Shown: positions 1 to 9,014, numbered from the stretch's first letter. The stretch: DNA of 64,000 nt from Sphaerimonospora cavernae (GCF_042435035.1 NZ_JBHMQT010000003.1:124001-188000); one strand, 5' to 3'. A program made the numbers and translations. The notes: a model not told the origin generated them from the letters alone.

Positions 1-21
1 GATGGCGCGACGGCGTCCAGC

Positions 22-98
22 GGGGCTATAGCTCAGACGGTTAGAGCGCTTCCCTGATAAGGAAGAGGTCCCTGGTTCGAGTCCAGGTAGCCCCACCA
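22..98 (+). tRNA. tRNA-Ile (GAT anticodon)
   Basis: The 7-bp acceptor stem GGGGCTA pairs with TAGCCCC, the anticodon loop CTGATAA sits in a CTTCC/GGAAG stem, and the T-arm holds GGTTCGAGTCC. The 3' CCA is encoded. No other tRNA is seen nearby, so this is not obviously inside an rRNA operon. Confidence 0.97.
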
Positions 99-295
99 CG
101 AAGTCCCAGCTCAGAGGCCGGATCCCAAGTCTACGGATCTGGTCTCTTGATCGTTTGACCGTCATTTGACCGTGGCGCTCACCGTCACCAGCGGGCACCA
201 ACGAGTTCAAGTGAGTTTCCACGGGCACCTTGATCACTCGCTAAGCAGACTGAGCGGGCAGTCCAGGGTTCAAGTCAGCGGGTCGGCCCGCACTC
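99..295. other. tRNA-flanking intergenic region, possible old attachment site
   Basis: No gene is seen between the tRNA and the convergent phosphatase gene. Two copies of TTTGACCGT lie close together around 153-176. Short direct repeats just downstream of a tRNA 3' end are common where integrative elements have inserted, but no second copy of the tRNA 3' end was found in the window. Confidence 0.3.
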
Positions 296-1621
296 CTACT
301 GACCGCCAGTGTGGCCGAGGGTAGGGCGCGTCTTGGGTAGGGCTTGGAGCGTTGGGCGGATAAGAGCACCGGGATTGTCCGGGCGCCATTCCAGGACCGT
401 AACGGTGGCGTCGTCGGTTAGCCGCCCCTGTTCGCTGATCAGGCCGTGGATGAGGCGGCGCAAGGCCTCGGCGGTGGACATGCCGGCGACTGCGGTGCGG
501 ATGATGGTGTCGACCAGGCGATCAAGACCGAACAACTGGCCGTCGGACATGCGGGCTTCGGTGACACCGTCCGTGTAGCACAGCACCCGATCTCCAGGTT
601 GCAGGTGCTCGTGGTGGATCTGCGGGCTGGTCCCCTCCAGCAGCCCCATTGGTCGCTCGGGGACACGGGCAAGTTCCTTGATCTTGCCTTTGCGGATCAG
701 GAGCGGTGGAGGATGCCCACAGTTGACCCACTCCAGGTGGCCGGTGGCCGCGTCCAGATTGATCAGCAGGCCGGTCATGAAGCGCTCTTCGAAATTCTGC
801 TCGATTATGGCACTGTCGGTCAAGGTGGCGATGTCAGCCAGCGTGCCGCCGGCGCGGCGCGTATTGCGGGAGGCGGCCAATCCAACGGCTGCCACCAGTC
901 CGGCCACCAAGTCGTGACCAGTGGCGTCGAACACCGCGACGTGCACCGTCTCACCTGTGCTGGACAGGTCGTATGCGTCTCCGCCGACCTGATAGGCCGA
1001 CTCAAGGGCGGCGCTGATCGCCACGTCTTTGGTGACGAAGGTGTTGCCGGGCATGAACGCCCACACCATCTCCGCGCGTAGCTGCATGGGCTCACGCCGA
1101 CGCGTGCGAGCGAAGGTGTCGCTGTAGGTGCCATTGTTGACGACCAGCAATGCGACAACGTCGGCCAGCATCTGGCATCGCTGCAGCACATGCTCATCCA
1201 GGTGCTCCAACGATAGCTCCAGCACCCCTAGACGGACGTTCGCGTCCAGTAGCGGCAGCCACACTTTGCACCCTCGTCGAGCGGAATCAAGACCCGCAGT
1301 GTAGGTGGCATCACAGTCTTCTTCGGATGTCACCACGGTCAGTTCGCGGTACGCCAGCCCTGGCACGGTCCCCTCAATCCGCGTCACTCCCCGGTGTCTG
1401 CCATCCTTTCCAGCACCTTGTAGAGGGCCGCCGGTTTTCGTACCCGTGGCGGGCAATGGCACTAACACCAGTTCCTGCAGGTCAGACAGGTATATAACCG
1501 CGTCTCGGACCCCTAGAGGCCCACCGTGGTCCATCACCAGGTCCGCCAACCGGTCTGGCCAACTCACGCGCGCCGCGGATAGCAGGTCGGCCAGCACTCG
1601 CTCGCCTGCACTCAGCATCAT
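296..1621 (-). CDS. PP2C-family serine phosphatase with GAF-like sensor (SpoIIE/RsbU type)
   Basis: This is probably a cytosolic regulatory phosphatase that dephosphorylates an anti-anti-sigma factor in a partner-switching stress pathway. The N-terminal ~200 residues look like a GAF-type sensor. The C-terminal ~240 carry SpoIIE/PP2C signatures: a GGDAYD metal motif, VAVFDATGHD, WVNCGHPPP and LCYTDGVTEAR. An ATG at 1621 (or the next, 1618) is preferred because GGGAG lies just upstream; an open frame reaches a GTG at 1705. No cognate anti-sigma or STAS gene is adjacent, so the partner is unknown. Confidence 0.85.
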   Translation of the reverse strand: MMLSAGERVLADLLSAARVSWPDRLADLVMDHGGPLGVRDAVIYLSDLQELVLVPLPATGTKTGGPLQGAGKDGRHRGVTRIEGTVPGLAYRELTVVTSEEDCDATYTAGLDSARRGCKVWLPLLDANVRLGVLELSLEHLDEHVLQRCQMLADVVALLVVNNGTYSDTFARTRRREPMQLRAEMVWAFMPGNTFVTKDVAISAALESAYQVGGDAYDLSSTGETVHVAVFDATGHDLVAGLVAAVGLAASRNTRRAGGTLADIATLTDSAIIEQNFEERFMTGLLINLDAATGHLEWVNCGHPPPLLIRKGKIKELARVPERPMGLLEGTSPQIHHEHLQPGDRVLCYTDGVTEARMSDGQLFGLDRLVDTIIRTAVAGMSTAEALRRLIHGLISEQGRLTDDATVTVLEWRPDNPGALIRPTLQALPKTRPTLGHTGGQ

Positions 1622-2302
1622 GGTCTCCCGAGTATCCACGCCAGTCACCTTCAAATCACGCCATCCCCTCACCGTCAGCCGACGGGGAGGGGGCCACCAC
1701 GTCACGATGTCCTTGCAGTACTTCTATTTGTCGGTGCTCAGCAAGCCTCCGTGAAATCAGGCCGGGGTATTGATTCGCCGCTGGAGAGCGCCTATTCGTC
1801 GTGAAAGGCATGACCGCGAGCATCGACTGATTTGGAGACGTGGTACCGATACGAAAGCTCGCGCGGTGCCATCAGATAGGAGACGTCCTCGGGCTGGGCA
1901 TGCCGCCATCGGTCCCACCCCTGCTGACCGGGCGGGAATGCGAGCGCCCAGCAGCGCCGCAAGTAGCAGGTCTACCTCGGTCTCGTCCGTGTTCATGAGT
2001 TGGACGGACTCACGAGGCGTGTTCCACCGTTCCCGTGGCCGCCCCAACGCAACCAGAAGCAGCGCTCGCAGGTGCACCTGACCTACCGATACTTCGCGTG
2101 CATAGGCCCACCTCCGCTAAGGAGCAGGACCCATCGGCCATTCGACAAGTCGGCCGCTCACGATGCGGCCTCGGCGGGATCCACCGCCGCGCACTATCTT
2201 GCACTTCTTATTCTACGTCGGTGTGGCACATTTCATCGAGGTGTAGCCAGCGTGACCGAGCTCTAAAATCAGGCCGAAGCGGTTGCCGGTCGGGAAGGTC
2301 GA
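1622..2302. other. Gene-poor interval, possible decayed ORF
   Basis: No convincing gene is seen. A minus-strand frame (GTG at 2077, stop at 1757) has a plausible hydrophobic start and a GGAGG upstream, but its second half has poor codon use and resembles nothing I recognise. The segment ATCAGGCCG occurs at both edges (about 1756 and 2269). Confidence 0.35.
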
Positions 2303-3601
2303 TCAGAACGCGTGGCGGCGACTGATCACGCCGGGAAGCCCGAACGGCAGGTGGGGATCGTGGGCGGCGATCTCCAGGAGGCGGTTGTACTTGGCCACCC
2401 GCTCACCCCGGGCCGGGGCTCCCGACTTGATCTGGCCGCAGCCCGCGGCAACGGCCAGGTCGGCGATGAAGTCGTCGTGGGTCTCCCCGGATCGATGTGA
2501 GATCATCTGCGCGTAGCCTCCGTCCCGGCACAGCGCGATGGCCTGAAGAGTCTCGGTGACCGTGCCGATCTGGTTGAGCTTGATGAGCGCGGCGTTGCCG
2601 ATGCCTCGTTCGATCGCCGATTTGATGATCTTTGGGTTGGTGACGAAGTTGTCGTCCCCCACGAGCTGGATCCGGTCGCCGAGCCGGCCGGTCAGGCTGT
2701 GCCACCCATCTTCGTCGTCTTCGGCCAGGCCGTCCTCGATGCTCCAGATCGGATAGTCCTCGATCATGACCGCGTACCGCTTGATCAGCTCCGATGTCGA
2801 GAGCCGTGCCCGGCCCACCCGGTAGGACCCATCCGGCTCGCGAAACTCCGAGGCCGCCGGGTCGAGCGCGATCGCCACGCCGCGCAGGCCGGGGGTGTAG
2901 CCGGCGTTCTCGGTGGCCGTGACCAGCAGTGCCAAGGCCTCTTCAGGGTCGGTGAGCTGGGGTGCGAAGCCGCCCTCGTCGCCGAGTGTGGTCGTCTGGC
3001 CCTCCGCGGCCAGACGACGGCGCAGGGCCGCATATACCTCCGCACCGATCTGTACGGCCTCGCTCATCGATGTGGCGCACATCGGCGCGATCATGAATTC
3101 CTGGAAGTCGAGAGGGTTGGCCGCGTGCACGCCGCCGTTCAGGACGTTGAAATGCGGAACCGGCAGGCGCGGGGCGACCTGCTCCGATACGAGGTACTCG
3201 TACAGCAACCCGCCCTCTCGTGCCGCCAGTGCTCTGGCCAATGCCATCGACACACCGACGATCGCGTTCGCCCCCAGGCGGGATTTGTCGTCCGTGCCGT
3301 CCAACTCGACGAGGGCCTCGTCCACTTCGGCAAGGGATGTCCAACCGCAGCGCCGCAGCAGGCGGGCGATCTCGCCCTCGACAGAGCCGACAGCCTTGAG
3401 CACGCCCGCTCCGCCGTAGCGGCTGTCGTCCTCGTGATCACGCAGCTCGACCGCCTCACGGCTGCCGGTGGAGGCTCCGGACGGCACTCCCGCCCAGCCG
3501 GTTGAGCCGTCGGCGAGGCCGATATGGACCGAGAGCGTGGGGCGACCGCGGGAGTCCAGGATCTCCAACGCGTCCACATTGATGATCTCGAAACGGGTCA
3601 C
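2303..3601 (-). CDS. eno: Enolase (phosphopyruvate hydratase)
   Basis: Interconverts 2-phosphoglycerate and phosphoenolpyruvate in glycolysis. Family signatures are present in order: LDSRGRPT near the N-terminus, SGASTG in the mobile loop, the metal-ligand segment SIEDGLAEDD, GDDNFVTN, LIKLNQIGT with the catalytic lysine, and SHRSGET. The length of about 432 aa is normal. The GTG at 3601 is chosen because GGAGGGG lies 5 bases upstream, although the frame stays open to 3643. It sits alone among stress genes rather than beside glycolytic or cell-division genes, so it may be a second, condition-specific enolase; that is inference. Confidence 0.93.
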   Translation of the reverse strand: MTRFEIINVDALEILDSRGRPTLSVHIGLADGSTGWAGVPSGASTGSREAVELRDHEDDSRYGGAGVLKAVGSVEGEIARLLRRCGWTSLAEVDEALVELDGTDDKSRLGANAIVGVSMALARALAAREGGLLYEYLVSEQVAPRLPVPHFNVLNGGVHAANPLDFQEFMIAPMCATSMSEAVQIGAEVYAALRRRLAAEGQTTTLGDEGGFAPQLTDPEEALALLVTATENAGYTPGLRGVAIALDPAASEFREPDGSYRVGRARLSTSELIKRYAVMIEDYPIWSIEDGLAEDDEDGWHSLTGRLGDRIQLVGDDNFVTNPKIIKSAIERGIGNAALIKLNQIGTVTETLQAIALCRDGGYAQMISHRSGETHDDFIADLAVAAGCGQIKSGAPARGERVAKYNRLLEIAAHDPHLPFGLPGVISRRHAF

Positions 3602-3923
3602 CGGTTCCCCTCCAAGCCGGGGCTGCTGCCGAACGGCCATCAACCCCTGTCGGCCGTTGTCACCGCCGTTCTTGTCGGCAGGTGGCCTTGCTGAAATGTG
3701 CCGATGATCCTCCTGTCGGGGACATCACGTACATGTCCACCATGCTTTCTTCCCCATCCGGGGTACTTCAGCGGTCGCTCACCGGCGGAGCCACCCTTCC
3801 TCGGCGGCCGGGGACCGGCGGCCGCGGCCTTCTGAAAGGGAGAGATCACGGGATCACTCGACAGACAGGCACCTGATCCCCAACAGGAGGAGACGGGTTG
3901 CTGCGAGAGAGTTTGGAGCACAC
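3602..3923. other. Divergent intergenic region between eno and the DedA gene
   Basis: About 320 bases separate the divergent starts of enolase and DedA, so both promoters should lie here. No clear -35/-10 pair or operator was recognised. Confidence 0.4.
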
Positions 3924-4556
3924 GTGGGTGATCCCTTGCTTGACTGGCTCGGGGGCCTGTCGGGTCCCGTGGTCTACGCGGCCGTGGCGACACTGGTGTT
4001 CGCCGAGGACGCGTTGTTCTTGGGGTTCGTCCTTCCGGGGGAGACCGCGGTCCTTCTGGGAGGCGTGCTCGCCGGCCAGGGCAAGGTGTCGGTGTACTGG
4101 CTGGGGCTGGTCGTGGTGCTGGCCGCCGTCGCCGGAGACAGCGTGGGTTACCAGGTCGGCCGCCACTTCGGCTCAACAATCGTGACCGCGCGGCCCCTGC
4201 GGCGCCACCAAGACCGTGTGGCGCAGGCCCAGAATCTGATTCACCGATGGGGTCCGGCAGGAGTGTTCCTGGGACGGTTCTTCGCGTTCTTCCGCGCCAC
4301 GATGCCCGCGCTGGCGGGCATCTCCCACATGCGCTATCGACAGTTCCTGCTGTTCAACGTACTGGGTGGCATGCTCTGGGGAGTCGGGTACACGCTGCTG
4401 GGCTACTTCGCCGGAGCCGCGTACCGGCAGGTCGAGAAGATCGCCGGCAGCGTAGTCGCAGCCCTCCTGGCCGCGATTGTGGTGACCGCCCTGGTGATAT
4501 GGCATCTTCGGCGACGCCGGGCAGGTGCGCCTGGGGGCAGAGGCTCACCCCATTGA
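3924..4556 (+). CDS. DedA family membrane protein
   Basis: A 210-aa polytopic inner-membrane protein of the DedA/SNARE-associated family, linked to lipid flipping and envelope homeostasis. Family features are an early FAEDALFLGFVLPGE segment, GDSVGYQVGRHFG, then GRFFAFFRATMPALAGIS with the conserved arginine and proline, and C-terminal transmembrane helices. A GTG at 3924 with TTGGAG upstream is used; a TTG at 3898 is an alternative. The tail is arginine/glycine rich. Confidence 0.9.
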   Translation: MGDPLLDWLGGLSGPVVYAAVATLVFAEDALFLGFVLPGETAVLLGGVLAGQGKVSVYWLGLVVVLAAVAGDSVGYQVGRHFGSTIVTARPLRRHQDRVAQAQNLIHRWGPAGVFLGRFFAFFRATMPALAGISHMRYRQFLLFNVLGGMLWGVGYTLLGYFAGAAYRQVEKIAGSVVAALLAAIVVTALVIWHLRRRRAGAPGGRGSPH

Positions 4557-4871
4557 CGGTCACGTCACGGTCCACCCCGGTCCCGCGGGCCGCTCTCCGC
4601 GAAGACTCATGGCGCGAGGGGCCAGACGCTCATAGGCTGGAAAGTGGCAGACGGTGGAGGGGCCCACCGCCAACCGCGTGCATACTGCCGCCGACGGTCC
4701 CTGCTATTGACGCAGGGAGGACCGGATGCCTCCGACAAGGGCCGCTTCCGGGTTGACGAGGTCACCAGATCTGGTCGTCGTCATCGACCGGCCACAACGT
4801 TGGCAGTCTGATACCCCGCAGCGGCGTTACTCGATCATGTCGCCCGAAGTTTTGCCGGGCGGAGGCAGATC
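4557..4871. other. Gene-free interval
   Basis: About 315 bases follow the DedA gene with no supportable gene, repeat or hairpin. Confidence 0.4.
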
Positions 4872-5096
4872 ATGAACGGCGCAGGGGACCGGATCCAGCG
4901 CGTGGTACGGCACGGAACCGGCCCTGCCGCCCGGCGGGCCGCTATGCGGCAGGCCGATCGGCTGTGGGCCGAGGGTGCGGCGGCGCGGGCGGTGTTCCGG
5001 CTAGAACACGGTGGATGGGCTGTGGTGATTTTCGCTTGCCCCGTCAAAGCGCGTCCCGCGGCTCCTGACACGCAGCACTCGGATGAGACCGCATGA
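4872..5096 (+). CDS. Small hypothetical protein upstream of the uvrA remnant
   Basis: A 74-aa basic protein starting at ATG 4872 with GCGGAGG eight bases upstream. Its stop overlaps the next start as ATGA, which suggests translational coupling to the UvrA-like fragment. Codon use is moderately G/C biased at third positions, in keeping with a real gene. No family was recognised and no membrane segment or signal peptide is seen. If the downstream gene is dead, this one may also be vestigial. Confidence 0.5.
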   Translation: MNGAGDRIQRVVRHGTGPAARRAAMRQADRLWAEGAAARAVFRLEHGGWAVVIFACPVKARPAAPDTQHSDETA

Positions 5097-5566
5097 CCAC
5101 GGACACCAGGGAACGAACCGGCGCCGCTCAGCATCTCGCGGTGCACGGAGCGCGCGAGCACAACCTGCGTGACATCTCCCTGGAGATGCCACGCGAGAGC
5201 CTGATCGTCATTACCGGTCTATCCGGTTCCAGTAAATCGGGTCTGGCCTTCGACAGTGTGTTCGCCGAAGGTCGGCGTCGCTACGTGGAGTCGCTGTCGA
5301 CGTACGCACGACAGTTCCTGGGGCAGCTCGACAGACCGGACGTCGATTTCATCGAGGGCCTGTCCCCGGCAGTGTCGATCGATCAAAAGTTGTCCGTACG
5401 AGATTGCGCGGACTTCATCTCGGGCCTGGTCCTCAACGAGTGGGAGGAGCTGATCGCGGAGCGGGTACTCAAGGAGCTCCGTGCACGGCTGGGGTTCCTG
5501 CTCGCCGCACACGGGCGCCCCTGGTGGTGCGGCCGTAGACAATATCTACTTCCCGCAGGCGATTAG
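5093..5566 (+). pseudogene. UvrA-like excinuclease ATPase remnant with internal deletion
   Basis: The first ~100 residues match the UvrA N-terminus (HLAVHGAREHNLRDI, RRYVESLSTYARQFLGQ, VDFIEGLSPAVSIDQK). The next segment, LIAERVLKELRARLGFL, belongs several hundred residues further on in UvrA, so a large internal deletion joined two distant parts in frame. Walker A reads GLSGSSKS instead of GLSGSGKS. The tail after about residue 135 is unrelated and stops at 5566. At 157 aa versus the usual 750-950 it cannot be a working UvrA. The class resembles UvrA-like drug-resistance paralogues rather than core UvrA, but this is uncertain. Confidence 0.85.
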
Positions 5567-5600
5567 CCCGCTGGGCGGCTGCTGGACTGCATGCACCCGA

Positions 5601-5924
5601 TCAGTCTTCCGGTTCACTCTCGAATTTGGTGACCTCTCCCGTCGAGGCGGAGACGTGGACCTCGTACTCCTGGTTTCCCTTGCGGAGCTCGACCTTCCAG
5701 GTGCGTTGGCCGTGCTCTCGTTCCCGCTCGACCTCCTTCACACGAGCACCGGGAACGCGCTTCTTAGCGATCTTGACCGCCTGCCCAATGGTCACGTCCT
5801 CGGCGGAGACCGCGACGGAGGCGGACGAGGAGGTGTCGATGGCGGCGACGGCAGCGCCCCCGCCACCGGCCAGCACGGCGATGACGATGAAGCTCGCAGA
5901 TGCGATTCCGATTGCTCTTCTCAT
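5601..5924 (-). CDS. Secreted PepSY-domain protein
   Basis: A 107-aa protein with a clear Sec signal peptide (MRRAIGIASASFIVIAVLAG, ending near AVAA at residues 24-28) followed by one PepSY domain. Its pattern is TIGQAVKIAKKRVPGARV, then WKVELRKGNQEYEVHV and a STGEV turn. PepSY domains act outside the membrane, often as inhibitors of proteases or as modulators beside two-component systems. No sensor kinase or protease is adjacent here. It runs convergent to the uvrA remnant. Confidence 0.87.
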   Translation of the reverse strand: MRRAIGIASASFIVIAVLAGGGGAAVAAIDTSSSASVAVSAEDVTIGQAVKIAKKRVPGARVKEVEREREHGQRTWKVELRKGNQEYEVHVSASTGEVTKFESEPED

Positions 5925-6006
5925 AGCGCCAGGATCGCCGAAATCGCCCTAGCGACGCGCTAAGCAGCCGCTAAGATCAGGCAAACCTCCGCGCCTCCCA
6001 GACCTG

Positions 6007-6738
6007 TCACAAACCGATCAGGAACAGCACGCCGGCGGCGATCAGGCCGATCTCGACGACGACGACGAACACCCGGTCGCTGATCCGCCCCACGATCTTC
6101 TTACCGACCCAGCCACCGGCCAGGGCGGAGGGGGTGAGGACGATGCCGTAGAGCAGCACTCGGACGGTGAGCAGGTCCCCGGCGCCGTAAGCGGCGATCT
6201 TCGACAGGTGCATGGTCAGAGTGCTTGCCGCCTCGGTGCCGATGTACGCGGCGCGGGTCAATCCGTAGGCGAGGAAGAACGGGGCGGTCAGCGGGCCGAC
6301 CGATCCGAGCAGCGCCGAGCCGATCCCCGAGGCGGCACCGACACCGGCGAAAGCCCGATCGGCCGGTTTGCGGGGGCACCGGTTGAGCCGTCGCCAGACC
6401 ACCACGCTGATCAGGAACACTCCGAGCAGCCGCTTGAGCGGGCCGAGCGGAGCATGGGCCAGCAGCAGTCCGCCGGCCATGGCGAACGGGACGGCGCCGA
6501 GGGCGAACCAGCCGATCAATGGCCAGTGCAGGTCACGGCGGTTGAGCCAGGCACGAGAGCCGTTGCTGGACAACTGGGTCAAGGTCAACATCGGTACCGC
6601 CGTCCGCAGCCCGAACAGGGCGGTGAACACCGGCAGCAGCAGTACCCCGCCGCCGAAGCCCGCCACGGCGGAGAGCACGGCCAGCACGAACACGGCGGCC
6701 GACGCCGCGAGTAGGGTCGGCACCTGGTGCGCGATCAC
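6007..6738 (-). CDS. TauE/SafE family sulfite exporter-like permease
   Basis: A polytopic membrane protein of about 243 aa with the family's two half repeats. The N-terminal GFGGGVLLLPVF segment and the repeat around ASGIGSALLGSVGPLTAPF are typical, with a KKIVGRI loop before the last helix. The family exports sulfite, sulfoacetate or related organosulfur anions, but the substrate is not predictable here. A GTG at 6738 is chosen because GGGGAGG lies eight bases upstream. The frame stays open to 6891, but the upstream part is proline/glycine-rich and unlike the family. Confidence 0.85.
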   Translation of the reverse strand: MIAHQVPTLLAASAAVFVLAVLSAVAGFGGGVLLLPVFTALFGLRTAVPMLTLTQLSSNGSRAWLNRRDLHWPLIGWFALGAVPFAMAGGLLLAHAPLGPLKRLLGVFLISVVVWRRLNRCPRKPADRAFAGVGAASGIGSALLGSVGPLTAPFFLAYGLTRAAYIGTEAASTLTMHLSKIAAYGAGDLLTVRVLLYGIVLTPSALAGGWVGKKIVGRISDRVFVVVVEIGLIAAGVLFLIGL

Positions 6739-6959
6739 CGGCACAGCCTCCCCGCCTCCCCCGCGCGCGACCGGGAAAGACCGCGCAGCGCCAATGCCCG
6801 TTCCCGTTCCTCCTCTACCCCGGCCAAATATCCACTGCCACAGGAAGTACATGATCCATGGCGACACTGGCTGAGGCAGATGCAGTCCCACCGTGTCGGG
6901 CGCGGCCAGCGTTGTTCGTCATGTTGCCGCAGAGGGCCACGTGGCTTGGGCGCTGGGTG

Positions 6960-7169
6960 TCAGGTGAGCAGAGGGATCAGTCCGGCCGCGAAGACCAGGT
7001 AGAACACGGCGGCAAACGACAGGGTCGTGGCGGTGAAGTGGCCGGCCTTGAGCAAGGCCAGCAGGAACACGATTGAGGCTATGGTTACCAGGCCGGACAG
7101 CAGCAAGGCGGAGTCGAACAGCCATGGCGTGAACAGCAGGCCCAGCCCGCTCAGCACCGTGGTCTGCAC
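6960..7169 (-). pseudogene. C-terminal remnant of a small membrane protein
   Basis: The 69 residues contain two or three hydrophobic helices (SALLLSGLVTIASIVFLLAL and FAAVFYLVFAAGLIPLL). The frame begins exactly where the plus-strand MFS remnant begins, with a stop two codons upstream. This suggests a deletion joint at about 7168 removed its N-terminus. An intact small membrane protein starting at GTG 7169 cannot be excluded, but there is no good ribosome binding site. Confidence 0.5.
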
Positions 7170-7347
7170 CGGTTACGGGATCTTCACCGCCGTCTACGGG
7201 CTGGCCTGGCTGGCCGGCTCCACGATGATCGGCGCGCTGTACGATTACTCGCTGACCACGGTCGTCGTGTTCACCCTCGTTACTCAAGCCGTCGCGCTCG
7301 GCCTCTTCCTCCCGCTGACCATCGGCCGAACGGCGAAAAGCCACTGA
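7168..7347 (+). pseudogene. C-terminal remnant of an MFS transporter
   Basis: The frame from 7168 to the stop at 7347 reads like the last two helices of a major facilitator (GIFTAVYGLAWLAGSTMIGA, then a VVFTLVTQAVALGLFLPL helix). Everything upstream in this frame is antisense to another gene and is not transporter-like. About 60 of some 400 residues remain. Its end overlaps the convergent Nudix gene by 68 bases. Confidence 0.7.
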
Positions 7348-7822
7348 TCCCGGCGCCTATGTCGAGAGCGGGCTGCGGGCGCCACAGGTTGCCGAGGAAC
7401 GGAACGGTCGGTGGAAGATCACGGTCATGCAGCCCCCGCAGGTGCCCGCTGATCGGCGGGCGCAGCCGCAACCTGCCCAGCAAGTCGAGAGAAACGAAGA
7501 CGGGTAGCAGGCCGGGCTCGACAGAATGCAGGTCTCCCGTCACGGGGCGGGTGGCGAGGAAGACGATCTCAAGGGTGCGCTGCGTGCCGGTGGGGTCGAT
7601 CGCTTCGAACACGAACGCGCAGCGGGCCGGATCGACGTGGAGGCCGGTCTCCTCCAGCACCTCCCGTCGGGCGCAGGCGGCCATGCCCTCCCCCGGCCTG
7701 GGGTCCCCGCCCGGGAGCACCCAGTTGTCGGTTCCGTCCTGGTCCCGGTGTACCAGGAGGATCTTCCCGTCACGGAACACGATCACAGAGCAGCGCAGCC
7801 GTACCAGGATGCCGTCGTTCAT
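7280..7822 (-). CDS. Nudix hydrolase
   Basis: A 180-aa protein that should hydrolyse nucleoside-diphosphate-linked compounds. The Nudix box is complete (GEGMAACARREVLEETG, preceded by GGDPRP) at about residues 38-60, in an MNDGILVRLRCSVIVFRDGK context. The last ~30 residues (GFSPFGRWSAGGRGRARRLE) lie opposite the MFS remnant and look like read-through beyond the natural end, so the original stop may have been lost in the same rearrangement. Substrate unknown. Confidence 0.88.
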   Translation of the reverse strand: MNDGILVRLRCSVIVFRDGKILLVHRDQDGTDNWVLPGGDPRPGEGMAACARREVLEETGLHVDPARCAFVFEAIDPTGTQRTLEIVFLATRPVTGDLHSVEPGLLPVFVSLDLLGRLRLRPPISGHLRGLHDRDLPPTVPFLGNLWRPQPALDIGAGISGFSPFGRWSAGGRGRARRLE

Positions 7823-8010
7823 GACGCGCCTCCCTGACAGATCATCGGCCCCTCTCAGGCGGGCAACGTCTGCCTAGTGTCGGGAACCGTTGGATGTCAG
7901 GAACCATCAGCGCTCGGCGGCGGTTCGGGCGTGCCTATCTCTTGATCGCCCGCCCGGGTGGGATCCCTCACCTGCCACCCAGTCTACGTGGCACCGTAGA
8001 GCGGCGGGCC

Positions 8011-8190
8011 TCATGCCGGACCGGTTTCCGGGTGCAGAACGGCACGGGCCGCCGTCAGCCAGCTGGAGACGGCCGCGTCGTCGGCCGGCCCCGCACCGAG
8101 TAGCAGGTCGAGGTGGCCGCCGGAGCGCGCCGAGATCACGTCCGCCACGCTGGAACGCCCTCGGGGTGACGCCTGCGCGCGTTGCACATC
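8011..8190 (-). pseudogene. Unidentified C-terminal gene fragment
   Basis: The interval 7823-8341 has no intact gene. On the minus strand about 60 codons ending at 8011 have very strong G/C third positions and a protein-like sequence (SSVADVISARSGGHLDLL, then AVSSWLTAARAVL). Codon use degrades upstream in the same frame. It is best read as the tail of a lost gene of unknown family. Confidence 0.4.
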
Positions 8191-8341
8191 TCCGGTCGCC
8201 GGGGCCATGACGTCGCGTGGTTGGCGGCATAGCATGGAAGAAGCGGCTGGCCCGCTGGTGGTGGATCCCGCCGAGGTCGACAGACGACCGTGCGCCGTGA
8301 CGGCCGATGGGTCCTGCTCTCCGATTGTGAGAGGGGTCCTC

Positions 8342-8662
8342 ATGTGTGCCATGTATCAGCCCTGTGAGCAGCGGTTCGACCGCCTGTACTGGTTGCCCTG
8401 GCAGGGGTTCGGCAACGGGCTGCATGCCTCCACGTGGTGCGAGCTTGTGGATGTCGACGAGAGCGAGGTCGGCGAGTTGCTTGGCGCGATGTCCGAAGCC
8501 GGGATCGCCGCGTGGGCGGCGCCCCGGCCGATGCCGCCGCGCCTGCGGCTGCGCGCAGGTGCGCCCGCTCAGTACCGGGTGTGGGTGGACACGTGGATGC
8601 ACGCGCTGGCCGAGGATATCGCCGGCCGTGAGCTGTACCGCCTGCACTGCCGCAAGGGCTGA
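8342..8662 (+). CDS. Hypothetical protein, 106 aa
   Basis: Starts at ATG 8342 with GAGAGGGG upstream; the longer frame from 8207 lacks such a site. The protein is soluble and rich in Trp, Arg and acidic residues (YWLPWQGFGNGLHAS, ELVDVDESEVGELLGAM). No family was recognised. It precedes the ChrB remnant by about 95 bases on the same strand. Confidence 0.6.
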   Translation: MCAMYQPCEQRFDRLYWLPWQGFGNGLHASTWCELVDVDESEVGELLGAMSEAGIAAWAAPRPMPPRLRLRAGAPAQYRVWVDTWMHALAEDIAGRELYRLHCRKG

Positions 8663-8756
8663 CGATCTGGTTTCCTCTTGCCCCTTCCGTGGAAGGCGTA
8701 CGGGCAGGGGTGTATGGCGTCCACATCGCTGGTTCGTGCGCGGGACACTGCAGGGC

Positions 8757-9014
8757 ATGAGCGACGTGATGTGGATGGTCTTGATCTACCGGGTGCCGAG
8801 CGAACCGACGCGCCTGCGCGCCACGGTATGGCGTCGGCTGAAGAGGCTGGGAGCGGTGTACCTGCAGAACTCCGCTGCGGCGCTCCCGCACAGCCCAGGC
8901 ACGGAGCGCGCTCCCTCACGGCAGGCCGAGGCTGCCGCCGCGCTGGAGCGGTGCGGCGAGGCCCTGGAGGGGTTCGCGGCCCGTGTCTATGGCGAGGACA
9001 GCTACGGCGGCTGA
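8757..9014 (+). pseudogene. ChrB N-terminal-domain protein, internally deleted
   Basis: The start WMVLIYRVPSEPTRLRATVW RRLKRLGAVYLQ is typical of the ChrB N-terminal domain (chromate-resistance regulator family). The C-terminal ALEGFAARVYGEDSYGG matches the end of the same domain. Only 85 aa remain of a normal ~150, and the middle is replaced by a short Ala/Pro-rich join, so an in-frame deletion is likely. Whether the shortened protein still folds is unknown. Confidence 0.65.

Noticed and set aside
3640..4179. 179-aa minus-strand ORF opposite the DedA gene
   Set aside because: Shadow of DedA: low-complexity Pro/Arg composition, no ribosome binding site.
7907..8758. Long minus-strand ORF of 283 aa
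   Set aside because: It is antisense to a plus-strand gene with a good ribosome binding site and has no recognisable domain or coding bias, except for a short fragment in another frame.
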